DNA of 13,685 nt from Lutispora sp. (GTDB taxonomy: Bacteria; Bacillota; Clostridia; Lutisporales; Lutisporaceae): assembly GCA_030834765.1 (NCBI GenBank), contig JAUQXG010000154.1, positions 1 through 13,685 of the forward strand, given 5' to 3'. Under the pieces are notes generated by a model. That model made no database searches and was not told the origin of the DNA. It was given only the letters and a program-made list of their open reading frames with translations. Both the position numbers and the translations under genes were made by a program. Positions 5,636-12,115 of this stretch are shown here, in pieces. Position 1 is the first letter of the stretch. Every line of letters begins with the position of its first letter.

Positions 5636-6226
5636 ATGGAAAATAATATGTTGCATAGAAAAGAAAGGCTTATTATAACCGCAATAGAAATTATAGATGA
5701 GCTTGGCATACAAAGGTTATCTACTAGGGAAATTGCCAGAAGGCAAGATGTGTCAGAAGCTACTCTTTTCCGACACTTCAAAAATAAAAACGATCTGCTT
5801 ATTGCAGTATTAGATCATTTCTCCAAATTCGATGATGACATTTTCCAATCAACTAAATTTAAAAAGCTTGACCCAAAGGAAGCTATCATATACTTTATCA
5901 ATTCAAATATTGAATACTATGAGAATTATCCAGCTGTAACATCAATAATGCATATATTTGATGTTTTAAGATATGACCCTGAACTTACAGATAAAATTAA
6001 GAGTATATTAAGCAATCATGCTAGCTATATAAAACAATTGATTGAAGCTGCGCAAACAGCTGGTCAGATATGTCCTGATGTGGACAGTGAAAACTTATCA
6101 ATTATAATATCTGGTTTTTGTCGGGAGCTATGCCTTAAATGGAGACTTGATAATCGAAGGTTTTCATTGAGAGAAAGAACTCAGGCAACTCTCGAAATGA
6201 CTCTAACAGCTTTTAGCAGGGTGTAG
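5636..6226 (+). CDS. TetR/AcrR-family transcriptional regulator
   Basis: A 196-residue protein. The N-terminal TetR DNA-binding domain covers about 6-60: RKERLIITAIEIIDELGIQRLSTREIARRQDVSEATLFRHFKNKNDLL, with the helix-turn-helix at about 30-48 and the family's F-R-H-F-K-N-K signature. The remainder is an all-helical ligand-binding and dimerization domain with no recognisable effector family. The start at 5636 is chosen because a longer frame starting TTG at 5570 would begin inside the -35 box, upstream of the transcription start. A G-rich GGTGGTGG stretch (5622-5629) is a poor ribosome binding site before it. The gene is preceded by a perfect promoter and a palindrome suited to self-repression. 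cheY starts 30 bases after its stop with no terminator between, so it probably heads the chemotaxis transcript and may control it. Confidence 0.9.
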   Translation: MENNMLHRKERLIITAIEIIDELGIQRLSTREIARRQDVSEATLFRHFKNKNDLLIAVLDHFSKFDDDIFQSTKFKKLDPKEAIIYFINSNIEYYENYPAVTSIMHIFDVLRYDPELTDKIKSILSNHASYIKQLIEAAQTAGQICPDVDSENLSIIISGFCRELCLKWRLDNRRFSLRERTQATLEMTLTAFSRV

Positions 6227-6256
6227 AGATAATGATATTAGGAGAGTGAAGAAAAA

Positions 6257-6619
6257 ATGAAAAAGGTACTTATCGTGGATGATGCAGCTTTTATGAGATT
6301 GGCTATCAAAACCATACTCGAAAAGAATGGATTTGAAGTTGTTGGAGAGGCTAAAAATGGGATTGAATGTATTAAGAAGTATAAAGAAACAAAGCCTGAT
6401 ATAGTTACTATGGATATAACGATGCCTGAAATGTCAGGTACCGATGCATTAAAGATTATTAAAGAACTTGACCCCAGTGCGAAAGTTGTTATGGTTTCTG
6501 CAATGGGACAAGATGTAATGGTAAAAGAAGCTATTATGCAAGGAGCTAAATCCTTTATTGTAAAACCCATCAAAGAAGATCATATTGTGCAAACTTTAAA
6601 TAAGGTATTAGAAACGTAA
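6257..6619 (+). CDS. cheY: CheY, chemotaxis single-domain response regulator
   Basis: A 120-residue receiver with no output domain. All catalytic positions are present: acidic pair D8/D9 (VDDAAFMR), phospho-acceptor D53 (IVTMDITMPEMSG), S81 (MVSAMGQ) and K103 (FIVKPI). The SAMGQ segment is typical of chemotaxis CheY of Gram-positive bacteria and Thermotogota. It is phosphorylated by CheA and carries the output signal, to a flagellar switch or another effector; no motility gene is in view to say which. The SD AGGAGAG (6240-6246) lies 10 bases from the ATG. cheA begins within 30 bases of the stop, and no promoter is apparent between tetR and cheY. Confidence 0.93.
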   Translation: MKKVLIVDDAAFMRLAIKTILEKNGFEVVGEAKNGIECIKKYKETKPDIVTMDITMPEMSGTDALKIIKELDPSAKVVMVSAMGQDVMVKEAIMQGAKSFIVKPIKEDHIVQTLNKVLET

Positions 6620-6647
6620 GCTTGTGAAACTAAAGGAGATGGGCAAA

Positions 6648-8702
6648 GTGTCGAGTAAAAATTCAAACGAGCCAATGCTCGATATATTTATATTTGAAAC
6701 CACACAACTCATTGAACAGCTTGAGCAATCCATATTAACCAGCGAAAAATCAAGCTGTTATACACCTGCTGCAATTAATGAGATATTTCGCATCATGCAT
6801 ACCATAAAAGGATCAGCTGCTATGATGGTCTTTAACAATATTTCAACTCTTGCTCACTCTATTGAAGATTTATTCTTCTTCCTTCGTGAAAAAAAACCAC
6901 GTCATATTGATTGCTCTGCTCTTTCTGACTTAGTCTTAGAAGGTATTGATTTCATAAAAGTAGAAATGGAGAAGATCAAAAGCGGCGATAATGCTGATGG
7001 AAGTGCTTCTGCACTAATAAATAGCATAAAAGACTTTTTGTTAACCTTAAAGCAGGGAGATACCTCTACTGCATCATTAGAGAATACACAAAAGGTTGAC
7101 AGCAAAAAATATCAGTATTATATAAGTCAAGATAGATCTAAAACTTATGCACACAGAAATGCCTTTAAAGCAGTGATACATTTTGAAGAAGGTTGTGAAA
7201 TGGAAAATATCCGTGCTTATACTGTTATTCACAACCTTAAAGAGATCACAGACCAGGTTCTCTATATTCCTGAGGATATTATTGACGACGATGATAGTAT
7301 AGAGGTCATAAGAAGAGAAGGCTTTCAGATATACTTTAAGACAGATTATTCCTATGAGAACATGCATGAATTTTTCATGAAGATTATATTTCTGAAAGAT
7401 TTAGAGCTAATCCAATCAGAAAATGATGATGAGTTCAGGGAATTTTCTAAAATAAAGCAAGATGTAGTAGATGAATATCCCATTAAAGCGCCTAAGCTGC
7501 AGGAACAGGACAAAGAAATTCAATCTGCTTCTGCACAACAGAGTATTATCAATGTTAGCGTAGATAAGTTGGATAAACTTATGGATCTTGTGGGAGAGAT
7601 GGTCATCGCCGAGGCCATGGTTATACAAAATCCTGATTTGAAAGGGTTGGAACTGGATAGCTTTCACAAGGCTGCAAGGCAGCTAAGCAAAATTACCAGC
7701 GAAATGCAGGACATGGTAATGTCTATCAGAATGGTTTCTCTCTCAACTACTTTCCATAAAATGCATCGAATAGTACGTGATATGTGCAAAAAATTAAACA
7801 AAGAAGTACGGCTTGAGATCATAGGCGAAGAAACGGAAGTGGATAAGACTATAATGGAGCATATCTCTGATCCACTGATGCATTTGGTACGAAATGCCCT
7901 TGATCATGGAATTGAGCTTCCTGAAGAAAGGCTTGCAAAAGGCAAGCCTCAAGGGGGGACTATTACTTTAGAAGCAAAAAATGCCGGAAGTGATGTCCTT
8001 ATTATTGTAAAAGATGATGGCAGAGGATTGAATAAGGAAATAATTCTCAACAAGGCAAGAGAGAATAATCTGATTCACAAGGATGAAGCTGATATGACCA
8101 ACAAAGAAATATTCAATCTTATATTTCTTCCAGGCTTCTCCACGAAAGATCGTGTATCTGAATTCTCTGGACGTGGTGTAGGCATGGATGTAGTAACCAA
8201 AGGTGTGGAAGCCATTGGTGGATCAGTTTTAATAGACAGCAATCCAAATGAAGGAACGACCATCATGTTAAAAATCCCATTGACATTGACAATTATAGAT
8301 GGGATGAATATAAGGGTTGGAAAATCCCGTTATACGATACCCACCATCTCTATTAAGGAATCTTTCAAACCAAAGGAAAGAGATATTATCATTGATCCTG
8401 ATGGCAATGAAATGATTATGGTAAGAGGTCAATGTTACGCTATACTTCGATTACATAAACTATATAGAATAAGGAATAGCATTAGAAATATTCCTGAAGG
8501 AATAATCATTATGGTTGAACAAGATGGTGAAGCCATTTGTATCTTTGCAGATGAACTTTTGGGACAACAGCAAGTAGTAGTAAAAGCATTACCTGAGTAT
8601 ATTCGTCGCTTGAAGAAGATCAGAGGACTTGCAGGCTGTACATTACTGGGAGATGGAAGCATCAGCCTGATTCTTGATAGTGGGGGATTAATCAATTTTT
8701 AA
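6648..8702 (+). CDS. cheA: CheA, chemotaxis sensor histidine kinase
   Basis: A 684-residue cytoplasmic kinase with all five CheA domains. P1 (about 8-130) carries phospho-acceptor H51 in RIMHTIKGSAAMM. P2 (about 168-255) is a CheY/CheB-docking domain. P3 (about 300-362) is the dimer helices, VSVDKLDKLMDLVGEMVIAE. P4 (about 363-545) is the ATPase, with N-box HLVRNALDHGIE, DDGRG (456-460), GFSTK and GRGVGMD (508-514). P5 (about 548-680) is the CheW-like coupling domain. Autophosphorylated at H51, it passes phosphate to CheY and CheB. A GTG start at 6648 is preferred because AAAGGAG (6632-6638) lies 9 bases before it. The alternative in-frame GTG at 6624 has no SD and would put that SD inside the gene. 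It follows cheY closely, so both are surely co-transcribed. Confidence 0.95.
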   Translation: MSSKNSNEPMLDIFIFETTQLIEQLEQSILTSEKSSCYTPAAINEIFRIMHTIKGSAAMMVFNNISTLAHSIEDLFFFLREKKPRHIDCSALSDLVLEGIDFIKVEMEKIKSGDNADGSASALINSIKDFLLTLKQGDTSTASLENTQKVDSKKYQYYISQDRSKTYAHRNAFKAVIHFEEGCEMENIRAYTVIHNLKEITDQVLYIPEDIIDDDDSIEVIRREGFQIYFKTDYSYENMHEFFMKIIFLKDLELIQSENDDEFREFSKIKQDVVDEYPIKAPKLQEQDKEIQSASAQQSIINVSVDKLDKLMDLVGEMVIAEAMVIQNPDLKGLELDSFHKAARQLSKITSEMQDMVMSIRMVSLSTTFHKMHRIVRDMCKKLNKEVRLEIIGEETEVDKTIMEHISDPLMHLVRNALDHGIELPEERLAKGKPQGGTITLEAKNAGSDVLIIVKDDGRGLNKEIILNKARENNLIHKDEADMTNKEIFNLIFLPGFSTKDRVSEFSGRGVGMDVVTKGVEAIGGSVLIDSNPNEGTTIMLKIPLTLTIIDGMNIRVGKSRYTIPTISIKESFKPKERDIIIDPDGNEMIMVRGQCYAILRLHKLYRIRNSIRNIPEGIIIMVEQDGEAICIFADELLGQQQVVVKALPEYIRRLKKIRGLAGCTLLGDGSISLILDSGGLINF

Positions 8703-8713
8703 GAAGCAAGGAT

Positions 8714-8800
8714 ATGATACAAAGAGTAAAAGTCTACAAATATAATAATGATAAAAAGGAAGGAGGCTGTAAGTCTGAAAGAAATTATTTAAAAATATAA
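8714..8800 (+). CDS. short ORF of unknown status after cheA
   Basis: ATG at 8714 opens 28 codons (MIQRVKVYKYNNDKKEGG followed by ten more, ending YLKI, TAA). A purine-rich GCAAGGAT immediately precedes it, but spacing is too short for a good SD. It fills most of the first half of the cheA-cheW gap. It resembles no family I know, and may be a leader peptide, a decayed gene or chance. A strong AGGAGG at 8761-8766 inside it has no ATG, GTG or TTG at a suitable distance, which looks like the relic of another start. Confidence 0.25.
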   Translation: MIQRVKVYKYNNDKKEGGCKSERNYLKI

Positions 8801-8816
8801 GGGAGGTGACGGGTCC

Positions 8817-8918
8817 ATGCTAGATATTTCAATCGCAAGACGAGCAAAGTTCGTCTTAGTGCAACAAAAACAAGCGAAGCTTGTTCAGCATGGACATAAA
8901 TATGACAGATATAGTTGA
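8817..8918 (+). CDS. 33-codon leader ORF overlapping the cheW start
   Basis: An ideal SD, AGGGAGGTGA (8800-8809), lies 7 bases before ATG 8817. The ORF encodes a basic 33-residue peptide (MLDISIARRAKFVLVQQK, then 15 more residues ending DRYS) and ends with TGA at 8916-8918, overlapping the first 29 bases of cheW in a different frame. It spans two tandem hairpins. cheW itself has no SD, so ribosomes translating this ORF could open the second hairpin and reinitiate at the cheW ATG (8890). No homology is recognised; existence as a translated leader is inference from the SD and the overlap. Confidence 0.45.
   Translation: MLDISIARRAKFVLVQQKQAKLVQHGHKYDRYS
8837..8885 (+). promoter_or_regulatory. 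tandem hairpins before the cheW start
   Basis: Hairpin 1: AAGACGA (8837-8843) with TCGTCTT (8851-8857), 7-base loop. Hairpin 2: AACAAGC (8869-8875) with GCTTGTT (8879-8885), GAA loop, ending 4 bases before the cheW ATG at 8890. Both stems are perfect 7 bp. No T-run follows, so they are not terminators. They lie inside the 33-codon leader ORF, consistent with translational control of cheW. Confidence 0.5.
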
Positions 8919-9396
8919 AAATGCTATAGAAATGGAGGAAGACACTCAAAAAGGTAGGTTTTTAACTTTCCTCTTAGGCAAAGAAAGCTATGGTATAGAA
9001 ATCAAATATGTTATTGAGATTATAGGGATTCAGGCCATAACAGAGATACCAGAGCTCCCTGAATATGTGAAAGGTATAATCAATTTAAGAGGTAAGATAA
9101 TCCCAGTAATGGATGTCAGGCTTCGTTTTAAAAAAGAGCCAAGGGAATATAATGATAGGACTTGTATAATTGTAGTTGATATAAAGGATATATCTGTAGG
9201 ATTGATTGTCGATAGCGTTTCAGAAGTGCTTACTATTCCAGAACAAGACATTGTAGAACCTCCGCCAATGAATAAGGGTTTTCAAAATAGATACATAAAA
9301 AGAATCGGTAAAGCTGGAAATGATGTAAAGCTGCTGCTTGATTGTGAAAAACTGCTTGCAGAGGGCGAATTGGAAGGTTTAAATGAGACCTTATAA
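8890..9396 (+). CDS. cheW: CheW, chemotaxis coupling protein
   Basis: A 168-residue cytoplasmic scaffold made of one CheW domain after a short acidic N-terminal segment. Conserved stretches are RFLTFLLGKESYGIEIKYVIEIIG, the ITEIPELPEYVKGIINLRGKIIPVMDVRLRF core (the P-x-Y-V-K-G-I-x-N-L-R-G-x-I-x-P-V signature) and a late VGLIVDSVSEVLTIP. It joins the receptor tip to CheA P5. ATG 8890 is chosen; the in-frame TTG at 8881 lies in a hairpin arm, and the next ATG is 8902. None has a convincing SD, unusual beside the strong SDs of its neighbours, so translation is probably coupled to the overlapping leader ORF. It is followed after 98 bases by the receptor gene. Confidence 0.94.
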   Translation: MDINMTDIVENAIEMEEDTQKGRFLTFLLGKESYGIEIKYVIEIIGIQAITEIPELPEYVKGIINLRGKIIPVMDVRLRFKKEPREYNDRTCIIVVDIKDISVGLIVDSVSEVLTIPEQDIVEPPPMNKGFQNRYIKRIGKAGNDVKLLLDCEKLLAEGELEGLNETL

Positions 9397-9407
9397 AAAT
9401 CGATTTT
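9396..9407 (+). repeat. 12-bp palindrome at the cheW stop
   Basis: AAAATCGATTTT, a perfect palindrome beginning on the last base of the cheW stop codon. Its central AATCGATT is shared with the palindrome at the tetR promoter (5606-5617). It may be a second site for the same regulator before mcp, or an AT-rich coincidence. Confidence 0.3.
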
Positions 9408-9494
9408 AAATCCTTTGTCATATTAAGGGAGAGTATAAATATCATAGCCGCTATAAAAAACGAACCCAAATTTAATTGTAAAGGAGAGTTAATC

Positions 9495-11213
9495 ATGAAG
9501 TGGTTTTACAATATGAAAATTCGTGCAAAATTAATAGGTTGTTTTATCATTCTTGCAATTTTTACAGGTATAGTTGGAACTGTGGGTGTCAGCAATATGA
9601 GCGCCATCAATAATAAAAGTGAAAATATGTATAATAACAATTTTTTACCTGCTCAGGATCTTACAACAATTCAAACTGCGTTGCAGAATGTTCGTGCCAA
9701 TCAATTATTAGCTGTTTACGAGAAAGACCCAAGTAAGTTTCAGATGAGATTTGATGAGATCAATAAATTAGTGCAGAATAGCAATGAGCTATTGATTAAA
9801 TACGAAAGTACCATTCAAAATGATGAGGAGAATAGGACTCTTTATGCTAATGTAATGAACAGTTTAGCATCCTATAGGAATGTTCGTGATGAAAACCTGG
9901 AAATGATTAAGAGTCAGCGATATGATGAGGCTTTAGCTATGCTTAATAAAGTTACAGAAGCAAGAGTAAAAACCGATGAGGAATTGCAAAGATTAGTTGA
10001 TTATAATACAAAGCTTGCAAAAGAAACAGTTCAAGAAAACGCTGCTAACTTTAAAAGTCAAACCACTATAATGATTATTGTAATTCTAATAAGCATAGGA
10101 TTTGCCATAAGTCTTGGTTTAATTGTTGCAAATATCATAAGCAAACAGCTTAAACTACTTGTAGGAGTCGCTGATAAGATTGCAGATGGAGATTTGGATG
10201 TAACCATAGATATTGATACAAAAGATGAAGTAGGAATTTTGGGACAAGCCTTTAAAAGAATGGTATACAGCACTAGTAATGTTATGTCAAATATAAGTAC
10301 GGCTGCTGAGCAAGTTGCAGCAGGCTCTAATCAAGTGTCTGATTCAAGTATAGCGCTTTCACAAGGAACTACAGAGCAGGCAAGCTCAATCGAAGAATTG
10401 ACAGCTTCCCTTGAGGAAATATCTTCCCAAACAAAACTTAATGCGCAAAATGCCAATCAAGCAAATGTGCTAGCTGAAAATGCTAAATCAAATGCAGTTC
10501 AGGGTAATGACCAGATGAAAGGAATGCTAAAAGCCATGGAAGAAATTAATGAATCTTCTTCTAATATTTCAAAGATTATAAAAGTTATTGATGAAATTGC
10601 ATTCCAAACTAACATACTTGCACTAAATGCCGCAGTTGAAGCTGCAAGGGCTGGTCAGCATGGGAAAGGTTTTGCAGTAGTAGCGGAAGAAGTAAGAAAC
10701 CTAGCTGCACGTTCAGCAAATGCAGCAAAAGAGACAACAGATATGATTGAAGGTTCAATAAAGAAGGTCGAAGGCGGTACCAAGATAGCAAGGGATACTG
10801 CGGAGGCTCTCAACGAAATAGTAAATGGAGTTGAAAAAGTAGCTAATCTTGTAAATGATATTGCGGTTGCTTCTAATGAGCAGGCTACAGGTATCGCACA
10901 GATTAACCAGGGAATTATGCAGGTATCACAGGTTGTACAGACGAACTCAGCAACTTCAGAAGAGAGTGCAGCAGCAAGTGAAGAGCTTTCAGGACAAGCC
11001 GAGCTCTTAAAAGAAATGGTTGGTAAATTTAAGCTTAAGCAAGATACTAAATCTTACGGTAAGGATGAGATCAGTCCTGAAATTTTGAAAATGCTTGAAA
11101 ATATGTCTGAAAAGAAAAAGCCTTATTCAAATTCTATGGAAGGTTCTTATAGTGAGGTAGCTGCCACAAAATCAAAGATTGTATTAAGTGATAAGGAATT
11201 TGGCAAGTACTAA
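9495..11213 (+). CDS. methyl-accepting chemotaxis protein, four-helix-bundle sensor, C-terminal pentapeptide
   Basis: A 572-residue transmembrane receptor. Helix 1 covers about 11-32, an extracytoplasmic four-helix-bundle-type ligand domain about 33-188, helix 2 about 190-214, HAMP about 214-268, then the coiled-coil signalling domain to about 512. The tip, IDEIAFQTNILALNAAVEAARAG (365-387), binds CheA/CheW. From the HAMP exit to residue 512 it aligns without gaps to my recollection of E. coli Tsr, which indicates the 36-heptad class. After 512 comes a flexible tail of about 55 residues ending EFGKY (568-572), matching the x-[HFYW]-x-x-[HFYW] tether for CheR/CheB. SD AAGGAGAG (9481-9488) supports the ATG. 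The ligand is not predictable. Being encoded among che genes, it is the likely dedicated receptor of this pathway. Confidence 0.94.
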   Translation: MKWFYNMKIRAKLIGCFIILAIFTGIVGTVGVSNMSAINNKSENMYNNNFLPAQDLTTIQTALQNVRANQLLAVYEKDPSKFQMRFDEINKLVQNSNELLIKYESTIQNDEENRTLYANVMNSLASYRNVRDENLEMIKSQRYDEALAMLNKVTEARVKTDEELQRLVDYNTKLAKETVQENAANFKSQTTIMIIVILISIGFAISLGLIVANIISKQLKLLVGVADKIADGDLDVTIDIDTKDEVGILGQAFKRMVYSTSNVMSNISTAAEQVAAGSNQVSDSSIALSQGTTEQASSIEELTASLEEISSQTKLNAQNANQANVLAENAKSNAVQGNDQMKGMLKAMEEINESSSNISKIIKVIDEIAFQTNILALNAAVEAARAGQHGKGFAVVAEEVRNLAARSANAAKETTDMIEGSIKKVEGGTKIARDTAEALNEIVNGVEKVANLVNDIAVASNEQATGIAQINQGIMQVSQVVQTNSATSEESAAASEELSGQAELLKEMVGKFKLKQDTKSYGKDEISPEILKMLENMSEKKKPYSNSMEGSYSEVAATKSKIVLSDKEFGKY

Positions 11214-11233
11214 TAAAATTTAGGGTATGTGGT

Positions 11234-11247
11234 GAGCCTAAAGGCTC
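11234..11247 (+). other. short hairpin between mcp and cheR
   Basis: GAGCC (11234-11238), TAAA, GGCTC (11243-11247), followed by CCTCTCC and five T (11255-11259). The stem is short and the T-run is displaced, so at most it is a leaky terminator or processing site lowering cheR and cheB relative to the receptor. Confidence 0.35.
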
Positions 11248-11275
11248 CCTCTCCTTTTTAAAGGCAGGTGGCTAT

Positions 11276-12091
11276 GTGCTTAAAATTACAAATAAGGAAT
11301 TTGAGCAATTGGCAGCATATATTAAAGCTAATTATGGGATCAACTTGAAAGAGGAAAAAAAAGCTTTGGTAACAGGCAGACTTTACAATGTACTCATACA
11401 AAATAACTTTACAAGCTTCTCTGAATATTATGAGTATATTCTTTTGGATAAAACAGGAGAGGCAGCAGCTACTCTAATAAATAAGATTACTACAAATCAT
11501 ACCTTCTTTATGAGAGAGGCAGATCATTTTTCTTATTTCAGAGATAAAGTGCTTACCTACCTTAGAAGCGTGCTGAAGGACAAGGATTTGAGAATATGGA
11601 GTGCAGGATGTTCTACTGGGGAAGAACCCTATGCCCTGGCAATGATTATAGACGAATTTTTCGGAAAAGAAAAAAATTACTGGGATTCAAAGATATTGGC
11701 TACTGATATTTCAAGTAAGGTGCTTGAAACAGCAACAAAAGCAATATACAGTAATGAGGAGATAGCGGCTCTTCCTTCTAATTGGAAACTTAATTATTTT
11801 AAAAAAAATGGAGACAAAGATTCTGTCCTTATCGATAAGATAAGAAATGAAGTGATATATAGAAAATTTAATCTCATGGATGAAGTCTTTCCTTTTAAAC
11901 GAAAATTCCATGGGATTTTCTGCAGAAATGTAATGATTTATTTTGATGCCCAGACGAAACGCAAATTGGTCAATAAATTTTATGACTTAACGGAGCGAGG
12001 AGGTTATTTGTTTATTGGACATTCAGAATCGCTTATCCGGGAAGACACAAGATATAAGTACGTTATGCCAGCAGTATACAGAAAGGAATAG
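11276..12091 (+). CDS. cheR: CheR, chemotaxis protein-glutamate methyltransferase
   Basis: A 271-residue enzyme that methylates receptor glutamates using S-adenosylmethionine. The N-terminal helical domain (about 1-75) ends in TTNHTFFMRE (72-81), the family's T-x-N-x-T-x-F-x-R-E motif. The SAM site is SAGCSTGEEPY (109-119), with D144 in ATDIS as the probable ribose contact. FCRNVMIYFD (215-224) and GHSES (248-252) complete the catalytic domain. The beta-subdomain (about 157-200) has a loop of the same length, by eye, as the pentapeptide-binding E. coli/Salmonella enzyme, agreeing with the receptor's EFGKY tail. The only in-frame start is GTG 11276. It overlaps an out-of-frame ATG at 11274 (ATGTG) that would give a dead-end peptide of about 20 codons. 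AGGTGG (11266-11271) is the likely SD. Confidence 0.93.
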   Translation: MLKITNKEFEQLAAYIKANYGINLKEEKKALVTGRLYNVLIQNNFTSFSEYYEYILLDKTGEAAATLINKITTNHTFFMREADHFSYFRDKVLTYLRSVLKDKDLRIWSAGCSTGEEPYALAMIIDEFFGKEKNYWDSKILATDISSKVLETATKAIYSNEEIAALPSNWKLNYFKKNGDKDSVLIDKIRNEVIYRKFNLMDEVFPFKRKFHGIFCRNVMIYFDAQTKRKLVNKFYDLTERGGYLFIGHSESLIREDTRYKYVMPAVYRKE

Positions 12092-12115
12092 GATTGAATC
12101 TAGTGAGGTGATAGG

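Noticed and set aside
6190..6256. Separate promoter for cheY (GATAAT, TAATGATATTA)
   Set aside because: No matching -35 of sigma-A or sigma-D type at acceptable spacing.
6624..6647. GTG at 6624 as the cheA start
   Set aside because: It has no SD, while AAAGGAG at 6632-6638 is well spaced for the in-frame GTG at 6648.
7929..7949. Perfect 8-bp inverted repeat AGGCTTGC/GCAAGCCT inside cheA
   Set aside because: It encodes the conserved ERLAKGKP segment of the CheA ATPase region and has no T-run; taken as a by-product of coding.
8857..8918. Programmed +1 frameshift joining the 33-codon leader ORF to cheW
   Set aside because: No slippery sequence stands out, the CheW domain is complete from ATG 8890, and the leader peptide does not look like a CheW N-terminus.
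9436..9460. Sigma-D (FliA-type) promoter before mcp, from GCCGCTAT at 9447-9454
   Set aside because: The -10-like box is one base off consensus, but no TAAA -35 lies about 15 bases upstream; the nearest is only 7 bases away. The bases also form a small ATAGC-C-GCTAT repeat.
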